Shown here in pieces: positions 7,003-17,886 of a stretch of DNA of 19,348 nt (within the stretch, counting starts at the first letter, position 1; the number at the start of each line of letters is the position of its first letter). Source of the stretch: Microbacterium sp. (lineage in GTDB: Bacteria; Actinomycetota; Actinomycetes; Actinomycetales; Microbacteriaceae). The notes beneath the pieces were generated by a model. The model saw only the letters and a program-made list of their open reading frames with translations, ran no database searches and was not told the DNA's origin. The position numbers were made by a program, and so were the translations under genes. The stretch lies in the NCBI RefSeq assembly GCF_003248605.1, contig NZ_QFPF01000053.1, positions 1 through 19,348 of the forward strand. Reading direction: 5' to 3'.

Positions 7003-7059
7003 GCGACCCCGCACTCCTTGCCTCGAAGGCCTGGCAGCGGCGTCGCCGTCGACATCCTT

Positions 7060-7081
7060 CTCCCGCGCCGTCGCGCGGGAG
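7060..7081 (+). terminator. Hairpin between the leader ORF and argC (possible attenuator)
   Basis: CTCCCGCGC / GCGCGGGAG forms a perfect 9-bp stem with loop CGTC, 31 bases before the argC start. No U-run follows. The right arm can alternatively pair over seven bases (7072-7078) with 6953-6959 inside the leader ORF, so switching between structures is conceivable. In GC-rich DNA such a short alternative pairing can be chance. Confidence 0.4.
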
Positions 7082-7099
7082 GTGAGCCCTTCCAGACCA

Positions 7100-7105
7100 T
7101 AAGGT
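7100..7105 (+). promoter_or_regulatory. -10-like box or ribosome binding site of argC
   Basis: TAAGGT lies seven bases before the argC ATG. It can be read as a -10 element giving a leaderless argC message. Alternatively the AAGG inside it can be read as a short Shine-Dalgarno sequence on a transcript from the upstream promoter. No clear -35 element lies 16-18 bases upstream, which favours the second reading. Confidence 0.4.
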
Positions 7106-7112
7106 TGACACC

Positions 7113-8234
7113 ATGCCCTATCAGGTAGCCGTCTCCGGCGCCTCCGGATACGCCGGCGGGGAACTGCTCCGGCTGCTCGCGTCGCACCCGGATATCGAGA
7201 TCCGCACCGTCACGGCGCACTCGAACGCCGGTCAGCCGCTCATCCAGCATCAGCCGCACCTGCGCTCCCTCGCGCACCTGACCCTGCAGGACACGACACC
7301 CGAGACCCTCGCCGGTCACGACATCGTGTTTCTCGCGCTGCCGCACGGGCAGTCGGGGCAGTACACCGAGGCGCTCGCCGACACCCCGCTCGTGATCGAC
7401 GCGGGCGCCGACCACCGTCTCGAATCCGCCGATGCGTGGGCGCAGTTCTACGGCGGAGAGTTCCACGAGCCGTGGGCCTATGGCGTGCCCGAGCTGCCGT
7501 TCGGGACGGGCACCCAGCGGTCGCGGCTCGTCGGCGCGACCCGTATCGCGGCGCCCGGCTGCAACGCCAGCACCGTCTCCCTCAGCCTCGCCCCCGGCGT
7601 CGCGGCGGGGGTGATCGACCCCTCCGACATCGTGGCGGTGCTCGCGGTCGGGCCGAGCGGCGCGGGCAAGAGCCTGAAGACGAACCTCCTCGCGAGCGAG
7701 ATCCTCGGCACGGCCAACCCATATGCCGTCGGCGGCACGCACCGGCACATCCCCGAGATCCGGCAGGCGCTGGCCGCGGCGGGCAGGGAGGATGCGGGCG
7801 TTTCGACTCGCTCCGCTCGCTCGACGACCGGGGCGAGCGAGGGCGCGACCGAGGGCGCGACCGGCGACGCCATCGGCATCTCGTTCACCCCCGTCATTGT
7901 GCCGATGGCGCGGGGCATCCTCGCTACGAGCACCGCGCCGATCGCCGCGGGCGCCTCCGACGACGACATCCGCTCGGCATGGCACGACGCCTACTCCGGG
8001 GAGACATTCGTGCAGCTGCTGCCCGAGGGTCAGTTCCCCCGCACCGCCGATGTGCTCGGCGCCAACACGGCGCTCATGGGGCTCGCGATCGACCGCGCCG
8101 CGAACAGGGTCGTCCTCGTCACCGCCGTCGACAACCTCGTCAAGGGCACCGCGGGAGCGGCGATCCAGTCGATGAACATCGCCCTCGGCCTCCCCGAGGC
8201 CACGGGCCTGACCGTGAACGGAGTGGCGCCGTGA
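7113..8234 (+). CDS. argC: N-acetyl-gamma-glutamyl-phosphate reductase
   Basis: This catalyses the third step of arginine synthesis, NADPH-dependent reduction of N-acetylglutamyl phosphate to the semialdehyde. The nucleotide-binding [14 protein letters not shown] lies at the N-terminus, the catalytic cysteine is Cys150 in APGCNAST, and [10 protein letters not shown] plus [10 protein letters not shown] are family motifs. At 373 residues it is some 20-30 longer than usual. The excess is a low-complexity stretch at about residues 230-252 ([11 protein letters not shown] then a duplicated EGAT), encoded by a palindromic repeat and a 12-base direct duplication. The frame is preserved and all catalytic parts are present, so the enzyme is probably active. 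The stop overlaps the argJ start (GTGA). Confidence 0.94.
   Translation: MPYQVAVSGASGYAGGELLRLLASHPDIEIRTVTAHSNAGQPLIQHQPHLRSLAHLTLQDTTPETLAGHDIVFLALPHGQSGQYTEALADTPLVIDAGADHRLESADAWAQFYGGEFHEPWAYGVPELPFGTGTQRSRLVGATRIAAPGCNASTVSLSLAPGVAAGVIDPSDIVAVLAVGPSGAGKSLKTNLLASEILGTANPYAVGGTHRHIPEIRQALAAAGREDAGVSTRSARSTTGASEGATEGATGDAIGISFTPVIVPMARGILATSTAPIAAGASDDDIRSAWHDAYSGETFVQLLPEGQFPRTADVLGANTALMGLAIDRAANRVVLVTAVDNLVKGTAGAAIQSMNIALGLPEATGLTVNGVAP
7800..7862. repeat. Palindromic repeat inserted in frame inside argC
   Basis: The stretch 7800-7832 begins GTTTCGACTCGCTCCGCTCG and continues to CGACGACCGGG. It contains an 8-bp stem, CTCGCTCG (7816-7823) with CGAGCGAG (7834-7841), and is followed by a 12-base direct duplication GAGGGCGCGACC (7839-7850 and 7851-7862). 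From memory, sequences of the form TTTCGACTCGCT...CTCGCTCAACGACCGG are common dispersed repeats in Microbacteriaceae genomes. Here one appears to have been absorbed into a coding region. Confidence 0.6.
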
Positions 8235-9388
8235 GTGTGACCGCACCCCGGGGTTTCGAGGCCGCAGGAGTTGCGGTGGGGCTCAAATCGAGCGGAAAGC
8301 CGGATGTCGCGGTCGTCGTCAACCGCGGGCCCCTCAAGGTCGGCGCGGCGGTGTTCACGAGCAACCGCGCCAAGGCCAACCCGATCCTCTGGTCGGAGGT
8401 CGCCGCGAAGGACGGTGCCGTCGAGGCGATCGTCCTCAACTCGGGCGGCGCGAACTGCTTCACCGGCAGCTTCGGATTCCAGACGACGCACCAGACCGCC
8501 GAGCGTGCGGCCGAACTGCTCGGAGTGAGCTCGGGCGACGTGCTCATCTGCTCGACGGGCCTGATCGGCACGGGCGACGAGGTTTTCCGGGCCAAGGTGC
8601 TCGAGGGCACGACCCGGGCGATCGCGTCCCTCCACGCAGACGGCGGCGAGGACGCCTCGCTCGCGATCATGACGACCGACTCCAGGGCCAAGCGCAGCAT
8701 CCACCACGGCGAGGGCTGGACGATCGGCGGTATGGCGAAGGGGGCCGGGATGCTGGCGCCGGGCCTTGCGACGATGCTCGTCGTGATCACGACCGACGCC
8801 GTCCTGACGGCGCCCGAGGCCGACGCGCACCTCCGGGCCGCGACCCGGGTGAGCTTCGACCGGCTCGATTCGGACGGCTGCATGTCGACGAACGACCAGG
8901 TCACGCTGATGGTCAGCGGCGCATCGGGGATCACTCCCGACCCCGCCGATTTCGAGGCGGCGCTGCGCGTCGTCTGCACCGACCTCGCGACGCAGCTGCA
9001 GGCAGACGCCGAGGGCGCGAGCCACGACATCACGATCGAGGTCATCGGCGCGGCATCCGAGGCGGACGCCGTCGAGGTCGGGCGCTCGGTCGCCCGCAAC
9101 AACCTCTTCAAGGCGGCGATCTTCGGAAACGACCCCAACTGGGGCCGGGTGCTCGCGGCGATCGGCACGACGGGCGCCGCGTTCGATCCGTACGACGTCG
9201 ACGTCACCATGAACGGCGTGCGGGTGTGCAGCAAGGGCGGCCCCGACCGTCCGCGCGAGGAGGTCGATCTTGCGCCCCGCGCGACGCACGTCGGGATCGA
9301 TCTGAAGGCGGGCGATGCGCGCGCGACGATCTGGACCAACGACCTCACCCACGACTACGTCCACGAGAACAGCGCGTACTCCTCATGA
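8231..9388 (+). CDS. argJ: Glutamate N-acetyltransferase / amino-acid N-acetyltransferase (ornithine acetyltransferase)
   Basis: This transfers the acetyl group from N-acetylornithine back to glutamate, closing the acetyl cycle of arginine synthesis. The 385-residue proenzyme is self-cleaved before the nucleophilic threonine; the site is in [17 protein letters not shown], with Thr181 in the ATM motif. Other family features are [19 protein letters not shown] and the C-terminal half with [13 protein letters not shown]. The GTG at 8231 overlaps the argC stop (GTGA). A frame extending upstream is only a shadow of argC. Whether it also uses acetyl-CoA cannot be told from sequence; no argA is in the window. 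Confidence 0.95.
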   Translation: MSVTAPRGFEAAGVAVGLKSSGKPDVAVVVNRGPLKVGAAVFTSNRAKANPILWSEVAAKDGAVEAIVLNSGGANCFTGSFGFQTTHQTAERAAELLGVSSGDVLICSTGLIGTGDEVFRAKVLEGTTRAIASLHADGGEDASLAIMTTDSRAKRSIHHGEGWTIGGMAKGAGMLAPGLATMLVVITTDAVLTAPEADAHLRAATRVSFDRLDSDGCMSTNDQVTLMVSGASGITPDPADFEAALRVVCTDLATQLQADAEGASHDITIEVIGAASEADAVEVGRSVARNNLFKAAIFGNDPNWGRVLAAIGTTGAAFDPYDVDVTMNGVRVCSKGGPDRPREEVDLAPRATHVGIDLKAGDARATIWTNDLTHDYVHENSAYSS

Positions 9389-10284
9389 CCGACATCCAGG
9401 ACACCAGCCCGGAGGAGGCGGCCGAGAAGGCCGCCGTGCTCATCGAGTCGCTGCCGTGGCTCAAGCGCTTCCGCGATCAGATCATCGTCATCAAGTACGG
9501 CGGCAACGCGATGGTCTCCGATGAGCTGCAGCAGAGCTTCGCCGAAGACATCGCCTACCTGCGCTTCGTCGGGGTGAAGCCCGTCGTCGTGCACGGCGGC
9601 GGTCCGCAGATCTCGTCGATGCTCGAGCGGCTGTCGATCCCGAGCGAGTTCAAGGGCGGCTATCGCGTCACCTCGACCGAGGCGATCGGCGTCGTCCGGA
9701 TGGTGCTGACGGGCCAGATCAATCCGCAGCTGGTGGGCCGCATCAACACGCACGGACCGCTCGCGAGCGGAGTCAGCGGCGAGGACGCGGGCCTGTTCGG
9801 TGGGCGCCGGCGCGGCGTCATCATCGACGGCGAGGAGCACGATCTCGGCAACGTCGGCGACGTCGTCCGGGTCGACCCGACGACGGTGCACGATCACCTC
9901 GACGCGGGCCGCATCCCCGTGGTGTCCTCCATCGCCCCCGACCTCGACCGGCCGGGGCAGAGCCTCAACGTCAACGCCGATGCGGCGGCATCCGCCCTCG
10001 CGGTGGCGCTGAACGCCGCCAAGCTCATCGTGCTGACCGACGTGCCGGGCCTGTATGCGGATTGGCCGAACCGGGACTCGCTCGTGTCGCACCTGACCTC
10101 GACCGAGCTGCGGGGGATGCTGCCGAGCCTCGAATCGGGGATGATCCCCAAGATGCAGGCCTGTCTCGACGCGGTCGACGGCGGCGTCGACACCGCGGCG
10201 ATCATCGATGGGCGGGTGCCGCACTCGGTGCTCGTCGAAGTCTTCACGAACAAGGGAATCGGCACGGAGGTGGTCGCGGGATGA
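9385..10284 (+). CDS. argB: Acetylglutamate kinase
   Basis: This phosphorylates N-acetylglutamate with ATP, the committed and usually feedback-controlled step. The 299-residue protein shows [21 protein letters not shown] and [17 protein letters not shown] of the amino-acid kinase family. An extra N-terminal helix (about residues 8-30, [20 protein letters not shown]) precedes the core. In known family members this helix goes with the hexameric, arginine-inhibited form, so feedback control by arginine is likely but inferred. The ATG overlaps the argJ stop (ATGA), and the argD start overlaps its own stop in the same way. Confidence 0.95.
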   Translation: MTDIQDTSPEEAAEKAAVLIESLPWLKRFRDQIIVIKYGGNAMVSDELQQSFAEDIAYLRFVGVKPVVVHGGGPQISSMLERLSIPSEFKGGYRVTSTEAIGVVRMVLTGQINPQLVGRINTHGPLASGVSGEDAGLFGGRRRGVIIDGEEHDLGNVGDVVRVDPTTVHDHLDAGRIPVVSSIAPDLDRPGQSLNVNADAAASALAVALNAAKLIVLTDVPGLYADWPNRDSLVSHLTSTELRGMLPSLESGMIPKMQACLDAVDGGVDTAAIIDGRVPHSVLVEVFTNKGIGTEVVAG

Positions 10285-11510
10285 GCTGGCAGGACGACGC
10301 GGGACGGGATCTGGTGCGCAGCTTCGGCGAGCGCATGGCGATGTTCGTGCGCGGCGAGGGCGCGTACCTCTGGGACGACGCCGGCCGCCGCTACCTGGAT
10401 TTTCTCGGCGGCATCGCCGTCAATTCCCTCGGTCACGCGCACCCGGTGTTCGTGAGCGCGATCGCGGCGCAGGCGGCGACGCTCGCGCACGTGTCGAACT
10501 ACTTCGCCACGCCCCCGCAGCTGCAGCTCGCGGCGACCCTCAAACGCCTCGCGGGCACGGGGGAGCGGGGCCGGGTGTACTTCGGCAATTCGGGAGCCGA
10601 GGCGAACGAGGCCGCCTTCAAGCTCGCGCGGCTGCACGGCCGCGAGAGCGGTCGACCCCGCATCCTCACACTCGAGAACGCGTTCCACGGCCGCACGATG
10701 GGCACCCTCGCGCTCACGGGCAAGCCGGCGATGCAGGAGCCGTTCACGCCGATGGTCCCGGGGGTCGAGCACATCCCCGCCACGATCGAGGCGCTCCAGG
10801 CGCTCGATGACACCGTCGCGGCGCTCGTGGTCGAGCCCATCCAGGGGGAGGCAGGGGTCGTCGAACTGCCCGAGGGGTACCTCGCGGCCGCGCGGGCCCT
10901 CACGCGCGAGCACGGGGTGCTGCTCATCGTGGACGAGATCCAGACGGGCGCCGGTCGCACGGGCGAATGGTTCGGATTCCAGCACGCCGGCATCACGCCC
11001 GACGCGATCACGGTGGCCAAGGGCATCGGCGGCGGGTTCCCGATCGGCGCTCTCATCACCTTCGGCGAGGCGAGCGAGCTGTTCTTCCCCGGCTCTCACG
11101 GCTCCACCTTCGGCGGCAACGCGCTCGGCACCGCGGTCGCCGGCGCCGTGCTCGGCGAGATCGAACGAGCCGGGCTGGTCGAGAACGCCGCCGCGCGCGG
11201 CGCACAGATCCGCGACGCGATCGCGGGTCTCGATTCGCCGCTGGTGACGGGATGCCGGGGGCAGGGACTGCTCATCGGCATCGCTCTCGCGCGGCCCGTC
11301 GCCGGCGCGGTCGTCGCTGCGGCGCAGGCGCACGGACTCATCGTCAACGCGGCGAACCCCTCGACGGTGCGCATCGCGCCGCCGCTGACGATCGGCGACG
11401 ACGAGATCGCCGAGTTCGCCCACCTCTTCCAGACCGCTCTGGCCACAGCATCCGAAGCCCTGCTTCTCGACGACGCGGCAGACGCCGCCCCCGCAAAGGT
11501 GAACGCATGA
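10281..11510 (+). CDS. argD: Acetylornithine aminotransferase
   Basis: This PLP-dependent class III aminotransferase converts N-acetylglutamate semialdehyde to N-acetylornithine with glutamate as donor. The 409-residue product contains [31 protein letters not shown], the PLP-contacting [12 protein letters not shown], and the Schiff-base lysine Lys247 in [14 protein letters not shown]. The start at ATG 10281 overlaps the argB stop; a longer frame upstream is the shadow of argB. The C-terminal tail ([20 protein letters not shown]) is Ala/Asp-rich and probably disordered. Within it, GCAAAGGTGA provides the ribosome binding site for argF. Confidence 0.95.
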   Translation: MSWQDDAGRDLVRSFGERMAMFVRGEGAYLWDDAGRRYLDFLGGIAVNSLGHAHPVFVSAIAAQAATLAHVSNYFATPPQLQLAATLKRLAGTGERGRVYFGNSGAEANEAAFKLARLHGRESGRPRILTLENAFHGRTMGTLALTGKPAMQEPFTPMVPGVEHIPATIEALQALDDTVAALVVEPIQGEAGVVELPEGYLAAARALTREHGVLLIVDEIQTGAGRTGEWFGFQHAGITPDAITVAKGIGGGFPIGALITFGEASELFFPGSHGSTFGGNALGTAVAGAVLGEIERAGLVENAAARGAQIRDAIAGLDSPLVTGCRGQGLLIGIALARPVAGAVVAAAQAHGLIVNAANPSTVRIAPPLTIGDDEIAEFAHLFQTALATASEALLLDDAADAAPAKVNA

Positions 11511-12408
11511 CCCGCCACTTCCTCAGAGACGACGACATCACCCCCGCCGAGCAGGCGCAGATCATCGATCTGGCCCTCGAGCTGAAGAAGGACCGCTGGG
11601 CGCAGAAGCCGCTCGCCGGCCCGCAGACCGTGGCGGTGATCTTCGACAAGTCCTCGACCCGAACGCGCGTGTCGTTCGCCGTCGGAATCGCAGACCTCGG
11701 CGGTTCGCCGCTGATCATCTCGACCGCCAACAGCCAGCTGGGCGGCAAGGAGACCCCCGCCGACACCGCCCGCGTACTCGAGCGGCAGGTCGCCGCGATC
11801 GTGTGGCGCACGTACGCGCAGGCGGGGCTCGAGCAGATGGCCGAGGGCACGAGGGTACCGGTCGTCAACGCGCTCTCGGACGACTTCCACCCCTGTCAGC
11901 TGCTCGCCGATCTGCTCACGATCCGCGAGCACAAGGGCGAGCTGAAGGGACTCACGCTGACGTTCTTCGGCGACGGCAAGAGCAACATGGGCCACTCCTA
12001 CGTGCTCGCCTGCGCGACGGCCGGCATGCACGTGCGGGTGGCCTCGCCGGAGGACTACGCGCCCCGCGATGAGATCGTCGCCGACGCCGACCGCATCGCC
12101 GCCGAGACCGGGGGATCGGTCGCGCTCTACACCGATCCCCTCGAGGCTGCCGCCGGCGCCGACATCATCGTGACCGACACGTGGGTGTCGATGGGCAAGG
12201 AGGAGGAGAAGATCGCGCGCCTGCGCGACCTCGGCGCCTACAAGGTCACGAACGAGACGATGGCGCTGGCAAAGGATGATGCGATCTTCATCCACTGCCT
12301 GCCGGCCGATCGCGGCTACGAGGTGGATGCCGAGGTCATCGACGGCCCGCAGTCGGTCGTGTGGGACGAGGCCGAGAACCGGCTGCACGCGCAGAAGGCC
12401 CTGCTGGT

Positions 12409-12430
<22 letters not shown>
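11507..12430 (+). CDS. argF: Ornithine carbamoyltransferase
   Basis: This makes citrulline from ornithine and carbamoyl phosphate. The 307-residue protein carries the carbamoyl-phosphate site STRTR (residues 50-54), DFHPCQLLADLLT with the HPCQ motif, and FIHCLPADRGYEV with the ornithine-binding HCLP loop and its cysteine. The start ATG 11507 overlaps the argD stop (ATGA) and has AAAGGTGA seven to eight bases upstream. It is the last gene of the tightly coupled argCJBDF block; the next gene starts inside its end. Confidence 0.95.
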
Positions 12431-15037
<2,607 letters not shown>

Positions 15038-15048
15038 TCAGCAAAAGA

Positions 15049-15082
15049 CTTATCTTTTGAAGAGATAAGCGTTACGCTTATC
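15049..15082 (+). promoter_or_regulatory. Promoter and triple operator of the SatD operon
   Basis: The 47-base gap between argH and the SatD gene is AT-rich and contains three half-sites: CTTATC (15049-15054), GATAAG (15064-15069) and CTTATC (15077-15082). The last two form a perfect 8-bp inverted repeat, GATAAGCG-tta-CGCTTATC (15064-15082). The first two form a 7-bp inverted repeat, CTTATCT / AGATAAG. A -10 box TACGCT (15073-15078) lies within the array, six bases before the ATG, with a weak TTATCT -35 at 17 bases. A protein bound here would block transcription. The HTH-containing SatD product is the obvious candidate. Confidence 0.65.
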
Positions 15083-15084
15083 GA

Positions 15085-15729
15085 ATGATCGCCGTGATCG
15101 CCGACATCGTCGGCTCCCGCAAGCTGGCGGACCGCGAAGGGGCGCAGCGCGAGATCGAGAACGCGATCGCGCGCGCCCAGCGGACGCTCCCGGTGGCGGA
15201 CCGGATGCTGGCGGCCACCGTCGGCGACGAGCTCCAGGGGGTCTACCTCGCCCTCGGCGACGCGCTGGCGTCGCTGCTGCTCGTTCAGCTGGAGCTGCCC
15301 GAACCGATCTCGTGCCGCTTCGGAATCGGGATCGGATCGGTGCGGGCGGTGCCCTCGGGCGAGGGCGAGATCCCGGAGGGGCCGGGGTGGTGGGCAGCCC
15401 GGGAGGCGATCGACCTCGTGCACAGCAAGCAGCAGCGCACCGCGCCGACCGCGCGCACCTGGATTGTCGCCGCCCCGGAGGAGGATGGCCGCATGCACGA
15501 CGCCGTCCGCCTCGCCAACGCCTACCTGCTCGCTCGCGACCAGCTCGTCGGCACGATGAGCGAGCGCACACGCCGGCTCGTCGCCGGTCGCTGCGCACGG
15601 CTCACCCAGCGTGAGCTCGCCGAGCGCGAGGGCATCACCCAATCGGCCGTCTCGCAGGCGCTCACCACCGCCGGCGCGGCGGCCGTCGTCGAGGGATTCC
15701 ACGCACTCGGCGCCGGAGTGCCGCGATGA
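15085..15729 (+). CDS. SatD family protein with C-terminal helix-turn-helix
   Basis: A 214-residue protein of the SatD family (named after a gene next to a restriction-modification cluster in Streptococcus suis); its biochemical role is not established. The N-terminus MIAVIADIVGSRKLADR, then VGDELQGVY (Asp48) and RFGIGIGSV, are typical, as is GPGWWAAREAIDL. The order AD-I-GS, GDE and RxGIxxG recalls the metal-binding and nucleotide-binding core of class III cyclases and GGDEF domains. The C-terminus (about 173-200, LTQRELAEREGITQSAVSQAL) is a clear helix-turn-helix. It may repress its own promoter, which is covered by repeated GATAAG sites. The stop overlaps the next gene (ATGA). The family call is firm; cyclase-like activity is speculation. 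Confidence 0.85.
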   Translation: MIAVIADIVGSRKLADREGAQREIENAIARAQRTLPVADRMLAATVGDELQGVYLALGDALASLLLVQLELPEPISCRFGIGIGSVRAVPSGEGEIPEGPGWWAAREAIDLVHSKQQRTAPTARTWIVAAPEEDGRMHDAVRLANAYLLARDQLVGTMSERTRRLVAGRCARLTQRELAEREGITQSAVSQALTTAGAAAVVEGFHALGAGVPR

Positions 15730-16514
15730 TCTTCGCGGGCCTTCTGCTGCTCGCGATCGGCGCGGCAGACCTCGCCCGGCGGGCCCCGGTGCCGCTGGCG
15801 CGCCGGGTCGGGCTGGCGGCGCTGGCCGTGGCGATCCTCGTCCTCGGAGCGCTCACCAACGCGCCCCTGCCCGCGTTGGTCGCCGTGGCGCTGGCCGCGG
15901 AGTGGGTATGGCTCATGCCCGCGGGCCGCGCGGCGAAAGCCGGGGTGTGGCCCGCGATCGCGGTGCTGGCAGCCTGCGCGATCGGGGTGGCCAGCATCCC
16001 CCCGCGGGCCGACCCGGGCGTCATCGGCGAGATCTGGCTGCTGCCGTCGCCCGCCGGCGAGGTGTCGTTCGACCTCGTGGTGCTCGTGGCGGGTGCCCTG
16101 GTGTTCCTCGCCGAATCGGCCAACATCGTCGTGCGCGCGGCACTGCGCGGCGAGTTCGCGCTGCCGCCGGTGCCGTCCGCGCGCGCCGAGCGCGGCGTCG
16201 GGGTCACCGCCGATGCCGGCGCAGCCGCGGCGACCGACCCGGTGCCCCTCGCCGCGCAGCCCTCTCTCAAAGGGGGCCGCCTCATCGGACCGCTCGAGCG
16301 TGTCATCGTCTTCTCGCTGACACTCGCCGGGGCGTACACCCTCCTGGCAGCGGTGCTCGCGGCCAAGGGCATCGTCCGCTTTCCCGAGATCTCACGGGAC
16401 GACAACGGCGACCGTGCCGAGTACTTCCTCGTCGGCAGTCTCGTCAGCTGGTCGCTGGCTCTCGCCCTCGCGGGACTGGTCTGGTGGGGCGGGGCGTCCC
16501 CGCACCTCGGGTGA
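15726..16514 (+). CDS. Membrane protein partner of SatD, DUF3307-like C-terminus
   Basis: A 262-residue integral membrane protein with about seven hydrophobic segments (near residues 3-20, 27-46, 49-65, 73-92, 117-138, 190-213 and 236-256). A soluble Ala/Pro-rich loop lies at about 145-180. The C-terminal part GGRLIGPLERVIVFSLTLAG, then LAAKGIVRFPEI and EYFLVGSLVSW, follows the pattern of DUF3307 proteins (GK-IG-LER, LAAKSI-RF, EY-LIGTLLS). Those proteins are, from memory, often encoded beside SatD genes in other phyla. The start overlaps the SatD stop (ATGA), so the two are translationally coupled. Function is unknown; a membrane sensor or effector working with SatD is an inference. Confidence 0.75.
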   Translation: MIFAGLLLLAIGAADLARRAPVPLARRVGLAALAVAILVLGALTNAPLPALVAVALAAEWVWLMPAGRAAKAGVWPAIAVLAACAIGVASIPPRADPGVIGEIWLLPSPAGEVSFDLVVLVAGALVFLAESANIVVRAALRGEFALPPVPSARAERGVGVTADAGAAAATDPVPLAAQPSLKGGRLIGPLERVIVFSLTLAGAYTLLAAVLAAKGIVRFPEISRDDNGDRAEYFLVGSLVSWSLALALAGLVWWGGASPHLG

Positions 16515-16549
16515 GGGCGCCCCGATCAGGATGCCCGCCGCGGCGCTGG

Positions 16550-16555
16550 TAGCCT
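16550..16555 (+). promoter_or_regulatory. -10 element of tyrS (leaderless start)
   Basis: TAGCCT ends seven bases before the GTG start of tyrS. This places the transcription start at or within a base of the start codon. No T-box or other leader is possible upstream of tyrS if this promoter is used. A -35 element is not obvious. Confidence 0.5.
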
Positions 16556-16562
16556 CGAAGGC

Positions 16563-17879
16563 GTGTCATCCGCCCCCGTCGACGCCGAGCTGCGCGCTCT
16601 GAGCCCCGCCAACGATCCCGCGTTCGACAACGTCTGGGACGAACTGGTCTGGCGTGGGCTGGTGCACGTGTCGACGGACCAGGACGCTCTGCGCACGCTG
16701 CTCGGTGGCCCGCCCATCGTGTACTACTGCGGTTTCGACCCGACCGCTCCGAGCCTTCACCTGGGCAACCTCGTGCAGCTGCTCACGATGCGCCGCCTGC
16801 AGCTGGCGGGTCATCGGCCGCTCGGACTCGTCGGGGGATCGACGGGCCTCATCGGCGACCCGCGTCCGTCGGCCGAACGCACGCTGAACACGCGCGAGAC
16901 GGTCGAGGAGTGGGTGGGGCGCCTGCGCACGCAGGTCGAGACCTACCTCAGCTTCGGCGGCGACAACGCCGCCCGCATCGTCAACAATCTCGACTGGACG
17001 GCACCCCTGTCGGCGATCGATTTCCTGCGCGACATCGGCAAGCACTACCGCGTGGGCACGATGCTCAAGAAGGACGCGGTGGCGGCCCGGCTGAACTCCG
17101 ATGCGGGCATCAGCTACACGGAGTTCAGCTACCAGATCCTGCAGGGCATGGACTACCTCGAGCTGTACCGCGCGCACGGGTGCGTGCTGCAGACGGGTGG
17201 CAGCGATCAGTGGGGAAACCTCACGAGCGGCACCGACCTCATCCACCGCGTCGAGGGCGTGTCGGTGCACGCGATCGGCACGCCGCTGATCACCAACAGC
17301 GACGGCACGAAGTTCGGCAAGAGCGAGGGCAACGCGATCTGGCTCGACGCCGAGATGTGCAGCCCGTACCGGATGTACCAGTTCTGGCTGAACACCGACG
17401 ACGCCGATGTGATCGAACGACTCAAGGTGTTCACCTTCCTCGGGCGCGCCGAGATCGAGCGGTACGAGCACCTCGTGCAGGACGAGCCGTTCCGCCGCGC
17501 GGCGCAGAAGCGCCTGGCACATGAAGTCACGGCGCTCGTCCACGGGCCCGGCTCGGCATCCGCGGTGATCGCCGCCTCCGAAGCGCTGTTCGGGCGGGGA
17601 GATCTCGGGTCGATCGATCCCGAAACCCTCGCGAGTGCACTGCACGAGCTGCCGCATGCGCGCCTCGCGCGGGGAACGACCGTCGTGCATGCCCTCGTCG
17701 AGACCGGGCTCGTCCAGAGCCTGTCCGATGCCCGGCGGGCGATCGCCCAGGGCGGGGTGACGCTCGACGGCGAGCGGGTGGAAGGCGATGATGCCGCGGT
17801 GACGGGCGCGTTGCCCGGAGGTGTGTCCGTGCTGCGGCGCGGCAAGAAGACGCTCGCCGGGATCTTCGTCGGGGACTGA
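16563..17879 (+). CDS. tyrS: Tyrosine--tRNA ligase
   Basis: This charges tRNA-Tyr in the cytosol. It is a class I synthetase of 438 residues, usual for the bacterial TyrRS. The HIGH-type motif is HLGN (residues 66-69) inside GFDPTAPSLHLGNLVQLL. The tyrosine-pocket segment SYQILQGMDYLEL and GGSDQWGNL are conserved, and the KMSKS loop is KFGKS (residues 250-254). A C-terminal S4 RNA-binding domain (LVQSLSDARRAIAQGGVTLDGERV) is present. The GTG start is supported by the TAGCCT box seven bases upstream; no ribosome binding site is visible. Confidence 0.95.
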   Translation: MSSAPVDAELRALSPANDPAFDNVWDELVWRGLVHVSTDQDALRTLLGGPPIVYYCGFDPTAPSLHLGNLVQLLTMRRLQLAGHRPLGLVGGSTGLIGDPRPSAERTLNTRETVEEWVGRLRTQVETYLSFGGDNAARIVNNLDWTAPLSAIDFLRDIGKHYRVGTMLKKDAVAARLNSDAGISYTEFSYQILQGMDYLELYRAHGCVLQTGGSDQWGNLTSGTDLIHRVEGVSVHAIGTPLITNSDGTKFGKSEGNAIWLDAEMCSPYRMYQFWLNTDDADVIERLKVFTFLGRAEIERYEHLVQDEPFRRAAQKRLAHEVTALVHGPGSASAVIAASEALFGRGDLGSIDPETLASALHELPHARLARGTTVVHALVETGLVQSLSDARRAIAQGGVTLDGERVEGDDAAVTGALPGGVSVLRRGKKTLAGIFVGD

Positions 17880-17886
17880 GCCCGCG

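Noticed and set aside
6545..7102. Plus-strand open frame of 185 codons through the repeat array up to argC
   Set aside because: Product is a Pro/Arg/Ala string created by the repeats; it crosses the palindrome and arg promoter and has no recognisable part.
7436..8230. Upstream extension of argJ giving a 650-residue protein
   Set aside because: The extra part is the +2 shadow of argC; the argJ family N-terminus begins at GTG 8231, which overlaps the argC stop.
9894..11423. Minus-strand open frame of 509 codons opposite argB/argD
   Set aside because: Shadow frame of confident arg genes; His/Arg/Asp-rich composition typical of antisense frames in GC-rich DNA.
16491..16523. Terminator hairpin GGGGCG / CGCCCC at the end of the SatD operon
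   Set aside because: Only 6 bp with a long loop and no U-tract; such pairings are frequent by chance at this GC content.
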